Source of the DNA: Alkalibacterium kapii
GTDB lineage: Bacteria > Bacillota > Bacilli > Lactobacillales > Carnobacteriaceae_A
Direction: 5' to 3'
Assembly (NCBI RefSeq): GCF_007988865.1
Contig: NZ_BJUY01000006.1
Location: 1 to 64,000, forward strand
DNA: 64,000 nt
Shown: positions 1 through 7,401 of the stretch, in pieces
How the letters are laid out: every line of letters begins with the position of its first letter
Numbering within the stretch: position 1 is the stretch's first letter
The notes under the pieces: model-generated
What the model was told of the DNA's origin: nothing
The model's database searches: none
The model's input: the letters and a program-made list of their open reading frames with translations, nothing else
Program-made: the position numbers and the translations under genes

Positions 1-2
1 TA

Positions 3-77
3 AATAAAAAACCCAAAACAAATAGTCGTAAGCATGCTCTAATTAAAGCAAGCGTTTGACTATCCATTCAGGTTTTG
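3..77 (-). terminator. RAT-overlapping terminator in the leader of a gene beyond the left edge
   Basis: Read on the minus strand, CAAAAC (77-72) pairs with GTTTTG (19-14) and ATAGTC (63-58) pairs with GACTAT (27-22), followed by a T-rich tail running to the window edge. The 5' arm lies inside the RAT at 71-109, so the antiterminator and terminator folds are mutually exclusive, as in bglP/licS-type leaders. The controlled gene is outside the window; by family context a beta-glucoside PTS or 6-phospho-beta-glucosidase gene is likely. Confidence 0.8.
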
Positions 78-109
78 CCTGCATCTTATAATAAGACCAG
101 TAACAATCC
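71..109 (-). promoter_or_regulatory. Ribonucleic antiterminator (RAT) for a LicT/BglG-type protein
   Basis: The minus strand carries the two conserved RAT arms, GGATTGTTACTG and GCAGGCAAAACC, separated by a short variable loop. These match the LicT-responsive RAT consensus. The element sits downstream of the licT pseudogene and just before the next leftward gene, which it should control. A near-identical copy lies at 1073-1111. Confidence 0.88.
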
Positions 110-121
110 ATCAGAGATAGA

Positions 122-957
122 TTAATCTTCAGTTGTGACACGCTGGATAAGGATGGCCAGATATAGCTGTTCATCCTTGGTTAATGCCGTGTTTTCGACT
201 TTTTTCAAATTATCATTGATTCTTTCTGTACATTTGAATGCTTTTTTATACTTGCTCTGCACTTGTTCATATAAAAAATCATCTTCTGTTTCACGTCGTT
301 CCTGATTAAACAGACGTCGTGCAAAATACTGCAAGTGAGTGATAAAACGGGTGTATTGAAAGGATTCTTCATAAAACGTCTGACCATAATAAAAATGAAC
401 GATGTTGAGAATATCCTGTACGAGCTCAGTCATGCGGATCGTTACGCCAAGATCAGAATCATCTTCTCTGGCATTCACGATATGAAGGGCAATTGCTGCT
501 GCTTCAGACGAGGGCAGCTCTACGCCGATATCTTTCTTGACCAGCTCAATTGCTTTTAGTCCGATTTCATACTTCACCTTATAAAAGCGCTTGATTTCCC
601 AGATGAGTGGCGTTTTTATATCGATACCTTCCTCTGTTCGACTGATAGCATAACTCAAGTGATCCGGTAACGTTAAATAGATATGATTGCTTATTTTAAT
701 CGTAAAATACTCTGAGCATATTTTATGACATTTGTTGCTACTTCCAATATATAAGGATCAATGTCACGGTATAAATCGGACAAGTGCTCCACAACATCCT
801 GCCCCTCTGGAACAAAGTTTTTTTCAATTTTTTCGGACTCTATCGTTTCGCCCACTTTTTTCTGAAAAGCAATACCTCTTCCCATGACCACTGTTTCCTG
901 ATTACTTTCATTTAAAGTCAGAACGACGTTATTATTCAATATCTTTTCAATTTTCAT
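122..957 (-). pseudogene. licT: BglG/LicT-family transcriptional antiterminator, frameshifted
   Basis: The N-terminal part (957 down to about 691) is the CAT RNA-binding domain (MKIEKILNNNVV, then VVMGRGIAFQKKVG) plus the start of PRD1. The C-terminal part (frame ending at 122) holds the rest of PRD1 (LPDHLSYAI, then TPLIWEIKRFYK) and PRD2 with conserved His motifs (ALHIVNA). The two halves are in different frames. Around 690-700, in an A/T-rich run containing AAAA, the first frame stops after YAQSILRLK, while the second frame continues colinearly with KISNHIYLTLPDHL. One base gained or lost restores a normal protein of about 278 residues. LicT binds RAT RNA and prevents termination when beta-glucoside PTS substrate is present. 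The true start is the ATG at 957; the open frame upstream only overlaps the leader. Either a real pseudogene or a sequencing indel. Confidence 0.85.
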
Positions 958-994
958 TGCACTATACTGACACCCCCTGGACAATAAATCATAC

Positions 995-1077
995 CAAAAA
1001 AATAAACCTAAATTTATCCCAAACTCTCTTTCAGGTAAAATTTGCCTAAAAGTACGTTCTCGGATCAATTCAGGTTT
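995..1077 (-). terminator. Leader terminator of licT, competing with its RAT
   Basis: On the minus strand AAACCT (1077-1072), AATT and ATCC pair with GGAT, AATT and AGGTTT (1009-1004), followed by a run of seven Ts. The 5' arm uses the last bases of the RAT at 1073-1111. This implies that licT is autoregulated by antitermination. Confidence 0.75.
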
Positions 1078-1111
1078 TGCCTGCATCTTTTTAAAAGACC
1101 AGTAACAATCC
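1073..1111 (-). promoter_or_regulatory. RAT in the licT leader
   Basis: It has the same arms as the first RAT (GGATTGTTACTG and GCAGGCAAAACC) with only the loop differing. It lies between the predicted licT promoter (1140-1168) and the licT start at 957, as expected for autoregulated BglG-family loci. Confidence 0.87.
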
Positions 1112-1139
1112 AATTCATATTTTATTTGACTATGAATGC

Positions 1140-1168
1140 ACTATAGCATGAGTCTTTTTGTCTTGCAA
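1140..1168 (-). promoter_or_regulatory. Predicted sigma-A promoter of licT with overlapping cre-like site
   Basis: On the minus strand TTGCAA (1168-1163), a 17-nt spacer and TATAGT (1145-1140). The -35 box overlaps a cre-like sequence at 1163-1177 (TTGCAAGCGTTTTTT, one mismatch to WTGNAANCGNWNNCW), suggesting CcpA repression. The malE promoter has the same TTGCAA-N17-TATAGT layout. Confidence 0.6.
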
Positions 1169-1397
1169 GCGTTTTTTTATATTTTCTCAAATCGATTTTC
1201 GTCCGTTCCAGGATACAGTGTTTACTGTTTCTTTAGTATGGTTTTAAAAATTGACGTTTAAGTAGTCTGTTTGAGAAGGATTTATTTTATTTTGGTGTTA
1301 TTTTTATAAATTTATTCCAATTTTCATTTTCAAAGCAGCCATAAAGGTGTATGATATAAATATTGTGTAAAACTTAACAAAAAAGGATGGAATCACT

Positions 1398-2198
1398 ATG
1401 GATGCAAATTATAGGGGACTCTTTTACAGCATTGAAAAGAGTATCGAAAAGAAAAATGAATTACTTGATGTCAGTGTGATGGGTTACGGTATGCGGGCGA
1501 TGCTGGCTACTCTTTTTCTGACTTTAGGTACTGCGATCGCTGTAATCACTGCCCAACAGGCTGAAGGTGCACTGCCGGGGTCAGGAAAGTTTTTATTTTC
1601 ATTTATGTTCAGCTGGTCTTTGATCATGATCATTTATATGAACGCTGAACTTGGAACATCTAATATGATGTATACCACTGTCGCGGTTCACAGAAAATTT
1701 TTATCTTTCAAAAATGCACTTATTCTACTTTTCACTTGTTTATTTTTCAACTTTATCGGTGGTATTATTTTTAGTTATTTCGTATCCTTAACCTCGATTT
1801 TTCAAGATCTGCCTGCTGATCACTTTTTGTTCAGTGCGGTCGAAGGCAAATTGGCTAAAACACCTTTACAGATCTTCACTGAAGGCATACTGGCCAACAT
1901 TATTGTCAATACAGCTATTTTCAGTACGATAAGAATGAAAGACGACGCCGGAAAAGTGGTTGCAATGATTTTTATCATCTTTATTTTTGCTTTCTTAGGC
2001 TTTGAACATTTGATTGCCAACTTTGCTTCTTTCCCGCTTGCTTATTTTTCATCAAACAGCTCCATTGCCGGAATGACTTTGTCAGGTGTCGGAACCAACT
2101 ATTTACTTGCCGGCTTGGGGAACTATGTAGGCGGTGGATTAATCATTGGTTTGTCCTATTCATGGCTCAACCGTGTCAGTTCAACTTATCAAGACTGA
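1398..2198 (+). CDS. Formate/nitrite transporter (FNT) family channel
   Basis: This 266-residue protein has about six hydrophobic segments and FNT hallmarks: an inner-helix region around NAELGTSNMMYTT and the late motif LGNYVGGG near the C-terminus. The family (FocA, NirC and relatives) forms pentameric channels for small monovalent anions such as formate, nitrite, hydrosulfide or lactate/acetate. Length is normal. The start is the ATG at 1398 behind AAGGATGG; a -10-like TATGAT lies at about 1349. It is monocistronic, with a strong terminator following. Substrate cannot be assigned from sequence; in a fermentative lactic acid bacterium formate exchange is plausible. Confidence 0.85.
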   Translation: MDANYRGLFYSIEKSIEKKNELLDVSVMGYGMRAMLATLFLTLGTAIAVITAQQAEGALPGSGKFLFSFMFSWSLIMIIYMNAELGTSNMMYTTVAVHRKFLSFKNALILLFTCLFFNFIGGIIFSYFVSLTSIFQDLPADHFLFSAVEGKLAKTPLQIFTEGILANIIVNTAIFSTIRMKDDAGKVVAMIFIIFIFAFLGFEHLIANFASFPLAYFSSNSSIAGMTLSGVGTNYLLAGLGNYVGGGLIIGLSYSWLNRVSSTYQD

Positions 2199-2224
2199 TT
2201 TCTCTTTCAATTAAAATAACTAGC

Positions 2225-2261
2225 AAGTGGTTGGGCACATTTGTGCTTGGCCACTTTTTTG
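2225..2261 (+). terminator. Rho-independent terminator of the FNT gene
   Basis: The stem AAGTGG...GGCAC pairs with GTGC...CCACTT around a short ATTT loop and is followed by TTTTTT. It lies 27 bases after the stop codon. Confidence 0.88.
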
Positions 2262-2407
2262 TTCCGTTAATGGGATAGATCAAATTTTTTCGATTTTCAT
2301 ATAAAAATATGACCAGCACTTTTTTAAAGTCTATTCATTTTGACTCAACTTGTTTCTTTGCTATTCTGGAATTAAATAAGTATTACCTGAAAGGAGACCG
2401 CTGTAAA

Positions 2408-3637
2408 ATGGTCGTATAACATCAAGTCCTGGTCCTTTTATTCGTCAGTATCATCGTTTTTATTATTGATATAAATAAAAAGTTTTTTCCCGTGCCGGTC
2501 GTATTAGTTCTAGCTGGTATGGCTTTATCTTTTTTACCGCTTTTCTCTGATTTTTCAGTTTCACATGATGTTTTGTACGATATATTCATTCCCGGTCTTA
2601 TTTTCGTTTCTGCTTACCAGTTTTCTGCCTATGCTTTTAAAAAGAATGCCGGAATCATTTTAACGTTCAGTACAGTCGGGATGCTTCTGACCGCTTTACT
2701 TCTTGGCACAGGTATTTACTGGGTCAGTTCTTTTTTTGTTCCTTTAACCTGGGCCGTTTCTTTTCTGCTGGCGGCTATTCTCGTACCAACTGACCCTGTT
2801 TCTGTCGTTTCAATATTAAAGGACAGTGGCGGTTCTAAGGAAGTGTCTGAAATCGTTGAAGGCGAGTCTCTCGTCAACGACGGAACGAGCATCGTCATCT
2901 TTACCATCCTCTTATCCATGGTTCAGTCAGGAGACGCCTTTTCACCGCTCAATTTTCTGGAAAGTTTTACTTATGTGTCTCTTGGCGGAATCGGGATCGG
3001 CCTTGCCTTTGGCTGGATCCTAAGCCAAGCCATTCATATCACTTCTCATCATGAATATCAGGTCATACTCAGTATTCTGATTGCTTATGGCGGTTTCACA
3101 TTGGCAGAACTGGTCAATGCCTCTGGTGTTCTTGCTACAGTTGTTTCTGGTCTGATGCTTTCCTTTGCCTTTTCCAAACATGAAGAAAAAGAAGAAGAAT
3201 TCCGTGAATCACTAAGCGGTTTCTGGAATGTCATTGAGCCGACTTTATCCTCCGTTTTGTTTCTGTTTATTGGGATCCAGTCCGTTCAGTACACTAATTT
3301 CCAAGATCCCACCATCTGGATCACTGCTTTTATAGTTTTCATTCTATCCATACTCTCTCGTTTTCTCGTCCTTGGAGGTACATTACTGGTCGTTCCACCC
3401 TGGAGAAAAAAGTTCAAGCATTTAAACTCGGGGCTTTTTCTTTTATCCTGGGCTGGAATAAAAGGGACAATGTCTGTTGTGTTGCTCCTTTGGGCTGAAA
3501 GTGCACTTGCGATCGATAACAGTGCCTCTTTGATATCCGTCGCTTTCATAACGACACTTTTTTCTTTCATTTTTCAAAGTGCGGGCGTTTACCCTCTCTC
3601 ACTTTTCCTGGAGAAAGTTGACAAGAATGAAGCGTGA
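2408..3637 (+). pseudogene. CPA1/NhaP-type Na+(K+)/H+ antiporter with a stop at codon 4
   Basis: A strong ribosome site (AAAGGAGA at about 2391-2398) precedes ATG 2408, but the frame reads Met-Val-Val-TAA (stop 2417-2419) and then stays open to 3637. The residues after the stop (HQVLVLLFVSIIVFIID) look like a normal first transmembrane helix, so the reading frame itself is intact and one codon is nonsense. The remainder shows CPA1 features: about 11 more helices, ILVPTDPVSV and EGESLVNDGTSIVIF (paired acidic residues of the ion site), and WAGIKGTMSV. The only in-frame candidate start downstream before the conserved core is GTG 2492, which lacks a good ribosome site and would remove helix 1. 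Family role: Na+ or K+ extrusion in exchange for protons. Probably inactive or poorly expressed unless the stop is a sequence error or is read through. Confidence 0.75.
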
Positions 3638-3698
3638 TTTACAGTGCTTTCTGCAGCTTTTAGAACATTTGCTTAAGAAGTGAGTACTGCTCAAGTTG

Positions 3699-3747
3699 AA
3701 ACTCCTGAAGGTGATCCGTTATCTTCAGGAGTTTGACTTTTATTTTT
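3699..3747 (+). terminator. Terminator after the antiporter gene
   Basis: A perfect 12-bp stem, AAACTCCTGAAG (3699-3710) with CTTCAGGAGTTT (3723-3734), followed by a T-rich tail (GACTTTTATTTTT). Confidence 0.85.
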
Positions 3748-3943
3748 GTAAACTAGTGAAGCTAGGACTGTTCCTTAAGTAGTTTCTTGTATTTTCTCAT
3801 TCACTTCTTAAGATACGTTGTAAATCAAACCCAAAAGCACTGCAATAATGGTAATACGCGCTGACGAGCACGTATTGTCTTTTTTAAAGCTCTGGTTTTA
3901 GCTTTTTAGCAGTCAGCTGTTCCATTTATATTTATACTGCTCA

Positions 3944-3983
3944 AAAAAGAGTCCTTTCTTATGATAAGAAAGAACTCTTTTTC
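3944..3983. terminator. Bidirectional terminator, mainly for the DUF1232 gene
   Basis: An A-run, then AAAGAGT and CTTTCTTAT pairing with ATAAGAAAG and ACTCTTTTT. It is U-rich on both strands and lies 17 bases past the stop of the convergent minus-strand gene. Confidence 0.8.
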
Positions 3984-3999
3984 AATATATTTATTATTT

Positions 4000-4284
4000 T
4001 CAGTCGACTTTTTCAGCTTCTTTTCGAACATGAACAGGTTCAGCTTTATCATCACCTGAAAGCAGCCGTTCAGCTACCAGTAACAGAATCGGCAGCAATA
4101 TATCATCAGCATAGCCGACCATTGGAATGAAGTCCGGGATAATATCCACAGGACTCAGGATATAAAGAATGATCCCTAAGACCATGAGTTTCTTTTTTGT
4201 TTCAACCTTAGCATCAAAAAGAGACATGGCTAGTGACTTGATTTTAGTCATTGGTGTTTTTCTCTGTTTTTTATGAAGTTTCAT
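4000..4284 (-). CDS. DUF1232 (YkvA-like) small membrane protein
   Basis: This 94-residue protein centres on the DUF1232 signature YILSPVDIIPDFIPMVGYADD (residues about 41-61), flanked by a hydrophobic helix on each side. The N-terminus is basic (KLHKKQRKT) and the C-terminus charged. DUF1232 proteins are widespread short membrane proteins without an agreed biochemical role. ATG 4284 is preceded by AAAGGAAG. It stands alone: its terminator is at 3944-3983, and the upstream alpha-glucosidase stop is about 170 bases away. Confidence 0.85.
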   Translation of the reverse strand: MKLHKKQRKTPMTKIKSLAMSLFDAKVETKKKLMVLGIILYILSPVDIIPDFIPMVGYADDILLPILLLVAERLLSGDDKAEPVHVRKEAEKVD

Positions 4285-4453
4285 TTTCTAACTTCCTTTC
4301 ACTAGAGTGTTACTTTGTTTGCCAGAATAGAAATTATTTTCACTTATCCGCATCGATTTGGTACACATTTAGTATAACACGAAAGGATTGAGAGTAAATA
4401 CGACTTAAGGACTAGATTTATGAGCACGTTACTGTAGCCTAATGAACTTATAC

Positions 4454-6166
4454 TTACAGTGATTCATCATCCAGTTCGTAGTAGTTAGGATCGTGCCATA
4501 CTTTTTGCTTCGCTACTTTATAGACCCTAGCCTCGTAAGGACGTAAAATCATTGTTGCTTTGGATTCATCCCTTACTTTGTAATTGCTTAATTTCATTTC
4601 TCCAAGAACCAGCTCTTCTGATAAATCCAACTTGGTTGACTGATTAAAAAGATTGACAATAATCACATATACCACATTGTCATAGGATCTCAGGTAAGCG
4701 TAGACCTGGTCGTGGTCTTTTGCAATGAGTTCATAATGTCCGTAAATAAGCGTTGGAGTCGTTCGTCTCATCTCAATCATTTTTTTGTAGAAATGGTAAA
4801 TAGAGTCAGGGTCGTTCAGTGACTGTTCGACGTTGATATCCGGATAATTTGGGTTGACCCCCAGCCAAGGGATACCTGTAGTGAAACCCGCTTGAGGTTC
4901 GTTCGACCACTGCATCGGTGTACGTGAGTTATCTCGCCCATTCTTCCAAATATAAGCCATGACTTCTTCGTGTGTCTGTCCGTTTTCCATTTTTTCAAGG
5001 TACATATTTTTCATGCCGATATCGTCATAATCTTCGATCGAATCGAATTGAACATTCGTCATACCTATTTCTTGTCCTTGATAAATAAAAGGCGTTCCCT
5101 GCATGAAGAAATAAAAAGTTGCCAGAGCTTTAGCTGACGTTCTTCTTAAATCACCATCATTTCCCCAAGTAGACACAGAGCGCGCTAAGTCATGATTTTC
5201 AATGAATAGTGCATTCCAGCCGCGGCCAGCAAGTCCACGCTGCCAGCGCGTCATCACATCTTTTAGCTGATGAATATCCAATCCATTGTCTTTAGCTCCC
5301 CAGAGACCTAAATGTTCGAATTGAAAAATCATATTGAAATACCCCTTGTCTTCTCCTACCCATCTGTCTGCCTCTTGGATCGTTACACCGTTCGCCTCGC
5401 CGACCGTCATCACATCATAGTTATTGATCGTACGCTCAACAAATTCTGATAAAAACAAGTCGATTCCTGATTGATTCATGTGTCCTTCAAAAGAAGGAAC
5501 ATATTTTTTATTTAGTGGATTTGGCATGTTCGGAAAGCCATTTTTCTTCTTGATATGGGAAATCGCATCGATGCGGAAGCCGTCGATCCCTTTATCTAGC
5601 CACCAGTTAACCATTTCATATAACTTTTCACGTACTTCTTTGTTTTCCCAGTTTAAATCCGGTTGTTTCTTAGAGAACACGTGCATGTAATATTCTTTGG
5701 ACTGCTCATCATATTCCCAGACAGACCCACCGAATATCGATTCCCAGTTGTTGATGTCCGAATCATCAGGCATACCAGGATGCCAGATGTAATAATCTCT
5801 GTACGGATTGTCCTTAGATGAACGTGCTTCAACAAACCATTCGTGCTCATCTGATGTATGGTTGATCACAAGATCCATAATGATTTTCATGCCACGCTTA
5901 TGCGTTTCTTCCAGCAGCTCATTAAAATCCTGCATCGTACCGAATTCATTCATGATTGCATGGTAATCACTAATATCGTAGCCGTTGTCATCATTAGGTG
6001 ATTGATAGATCGGGCTGACCCAAATCACTCCGATCCCCAAGTCTTTAATGTAGTCAAGTTTTTCTATAATCCCACGAAGATCACCGACACCGTCCCCGTT
6101 AGAGTCATAAAAACTGCGCGGATATATCTGGTATGCTACAGCTTTCTTCCACCATTGCTTTTTCAT
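4454..6166 (-). CDS. GH13_31 alpha-glucosidase (MalL/oligo-1,6-glucosidase type)
   Basis: This 570-residue cytoplasmic exo-glucosidase hydrolyses short alpha-glucosides from the non-reducing end. The (beta/alpha)8 barrel starts at once ([11 protein letters not shown]). The catalytic triad is visible as Asp200 (GFRIDAI), Glu257 (TVGEANG) and Asp326 (ENHD); INHTSDEH (about 101-108) is conserved region I. The residue after the nucleophile is Ala201. In this subfamily Ala or Thr there goes with alpha-1,4 activity and Val with alpha-1,6 activity, so maltose/maltodextrin cleavage is inferred, in contrast to the Val-type paralogue at 21410-23044. It has its own promoter and a MalR-type operator at 6288-6301. 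Ribosome site AGGAGA before ATG 6166. Confidence 0.9.
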   Translation of the reverse strand: MKKQWWKKAVAYQIYPRSFYDSNGDGVGDLRGIIEKLDYIKDLGIGVIWVSPIYQSPNDDNGYDISDYHAIMNEFGTMQDFNELLEETHKRGMKIIMDLVINHTSDEHEWFVEARSSKDNPYRDYYIWHPGMPDDSDINNWESIFGGSVWEYDEQSKEYYMHVFSKKQPDLNWENKEVREKLYEMVNWWLDKGIDGFRIDAISHIKKKNGFPNMPNPLNKKYVPSFEGHMNQSGIDLFLSEFVERTINNYDVMTVGEANGVTIQEADRWVGEDKGYFNMIFQFEHLGLWGAKDNGLDIHQLKDVMTRWQRGLAGRGWNALFIENHDLARSVSTWGNDGDLRRTSAKALATFYFFMQGTPFIYQGQEIGMTNVQFDSIEDYDDIGMKNMYLEKMENGQTHEEVMAYIWKNGRDNSRTPMQWSNEPQAGFTTGIPWLGVNPNYPDINVEQSLNDPDSIYHFYKKMIEMRRTTPTLIYGHYELIAKDHDQVYAYLRSYDNVVYVIIVNLFNQSTKLDLSEELVLGEMKLSNYKVRDESKATMILRPYEARVYKVAKQKVWHDPNYYELDDESL

Positions 6167-6287
6167 TAAGTCATTCTCCTAATTCTTTTCACTATTTTTG
6201 CGGTAAATCTCAAGCGATATCTTGTTTGATTTATTTCCCAATCCTTAGCTTAATGACTCCTGTTATATCATTCAATACTAATTCCAA

Positions 6288-6301
6288 TGTTAACGGTATC
6301 A
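6288..6301 (-). promoter_or_regulatory. Predicted MalR operator before the alpha-glucosidase
   Basis: TGTTAACGGTATCA on the plus strand, a near-palindrome sharing the TGTTAnCGGTAnCA consensus with sites at 10059, 21372 and 28573. It lies 26 bp downstream of the predicted -10 box (TATAAT, 6332-6327), a position where a LacI-family repressor would block elongation. Confidence 0.72.
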
Positions 6302-6326
6302 GTTTTCAGAAGAATAAAATCTCGAA

Positions 6327-6356
6327 ATTATAACCTTCTTAATCAAATGTACTAAA
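6327..6356 (-). promoter_or_regulatory. Predicted promoter of the alpha-glucosidase gene
   Basis: On the minus strand a perfect TATAAT (6332-6327) lies 18 nt downstream of a weak -35 box (TTTAGT). The leader to ATG 6166 is about 155 nt and contains the operator. Confidence 0.5.
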
Positions 6357-6475
6357 CATTTTGTATTTAAAAAGTCTGACTTTTCATTCATTCCAAAAAG
6401 TCAAGAAAGATTGTATAGAAAATTCTTTTGGGTTTATTTAAAGGCATTGCTTTAACACCCATTATTTAAAAACAG

Positions 6476-6514
6476 AAAAAGCCTGCAGGACCAAGAAAGG
6501 TGCACTGCAGGCTT
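6476..6514 (-). terminator. Terminator of the malT-mapP operon
   Basis: On the minus strand AAGCCTGCAG pairs with CTGCAGGCTT and is followed by TTTTTCTG. It lies 12 bases after the mapP stop. Confidence 0.87.
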
Positions 6515-6525
6515 CATTTATTTAG

Positions 6526-7374
6526 TTATTCGACTTCAGTAATAACTGCTTCAATGCCGAAGTGATCACTGACCACAGGCCCGTTGTGACCATCAAAGAC
6601 CACCCGATACCTGTCGACTTTTTTTCTGTTGTCTGTAAAAATATAATCGATCCGCTTTTCGTTTGGATGCTGATCCCAGCCGTCGATGGCACTGACAACA
6701 GTAGCCTCGCCGATTTTTTCCTGTGCTTGTGTATAAGCATCCGACAAGAAAGGTGTCGTCACACAGATGTGATCGTAGCCTTCTCGGTCGATGGAAGCTT
6801 CATTATTAAAGTCACCCATGACTAAGAGAGACGTTTGCTTCTCGTCTTTCAGCAGTTTTTTTGTTCTATTCCATTCTTTTCTGAACAGTTCTCTGCCTTC
6901 TTCATCTTTCCACCAGGAGTAGTGGCAGGAAAGGACTGACCAGCTGTCTCCGTCCAGTTCAGCCGTTGCCTTAAGTACACGCCGTGTGTAATGATGGCTG
7001 TAGTCCTGGCAGTCGGAAACAAGAAGACTTTCTGCAGTGAATGGAGCTTTTGACAGGATCCCGACCCCTTCATCATAAGTGTCGTAGCCAACATGATTGG
7101 CCGTCCAGCTCCAGTAATAGTTCAATCCTCTTTCTTTCAATCCTTCCACGATCAGCAGGGCAAAATTGTCTGCTTTGATACTGACCCCAGGATCATCTCC
7201 GACCGGCTTGATGAAAGCCTGATTTTCTACCGTTTCTGCATCTATCGACTGGTTGATTTCCTGGAGCGCTATAAACACATAAGACTCCGCAGCTATCCTG
7301 TCGATGATTTTTTCGATTTTGTCAAAAGGTTCATCTTCCATCCATGCATGGGTATTCAGGGTCAGAACGTTCAT
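6526..7374 (-). CDS. mapP: Maltose-6'-phosphate phosphatase (endonuclease/exonuclease/phosphatase fold)
   Basis: This 282-residue protein carries EEP-fold motifs: LTLNTH at the N-terminus, ALQEIN (metal-binding Glu, about residue 38), SCHYSWW, LVMGDFNNEA (Asp/Asn), KRIDYIF and a C-terminal SDHFGI. Alone these would fit many phosphatases or nucleases. The gene lies 27 bases behind a maltose-type PTS IICBA and near maltose phosphorylase, the arrangement known for MapP of Enterococcus faecalis. That enzyme removes phosphate from maltose-6'-phosphate so that free maltose can enter the phosphorylase route. The role is therefore assigned by family plus context. ATG 7374 follows AAGGAG; a terminator follows at 6476-6514. 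Confidence 0.85.
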   Translation of the reverse strand: MNVLTLNTHAWMEDEPFDKIEKIIDRIAAESYVFIALQEINQSIDAETVENQAFIKPVGDDPGVSIKADNFALLIVEGLKERGLNYYWSWTANHVGYDTYDEGVGILSKAPFTAESLLVSDCQDYSHHYTRRVLKATAELDGDSWSVLSCHYSWWKDEEGRELFRKEWNRTKKLLKDEKQTSLLVMGDFNNEASIDREGYDHICVTTPFLSDAYTQAQEKIGEATVVSAIDGWDQHPNEKRIDYIFTDNRKKVDRYRVVFDGHNGPVVSDHFGIEAVITEVE

Positions 7375-7401
7375 CTCGCACTCTCCTTGATCAATTGCTT
7401 T

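Larger units (their letters stand above)
3638..3999. other. Intergenic region without a gene
   Basis: It contains the two terminators listed separately and a 12-bp inverted pair, CTTAAGAAGTGA at 3672-3683 and TCACTTCTTAAG at 3801-3812, flanking the first of them. The 8-mer CTGCTCAA occurs twice (about 3687 and 3937). No coding potential was seen. Confidence 0.5.

Noticed and set aside
691-1113. Extended licT N-terminus upstream of Met at 957
   Set aside because: The extra residues are a translation of the RAT and terminator leader; the homologous start is MKIEKILNN.
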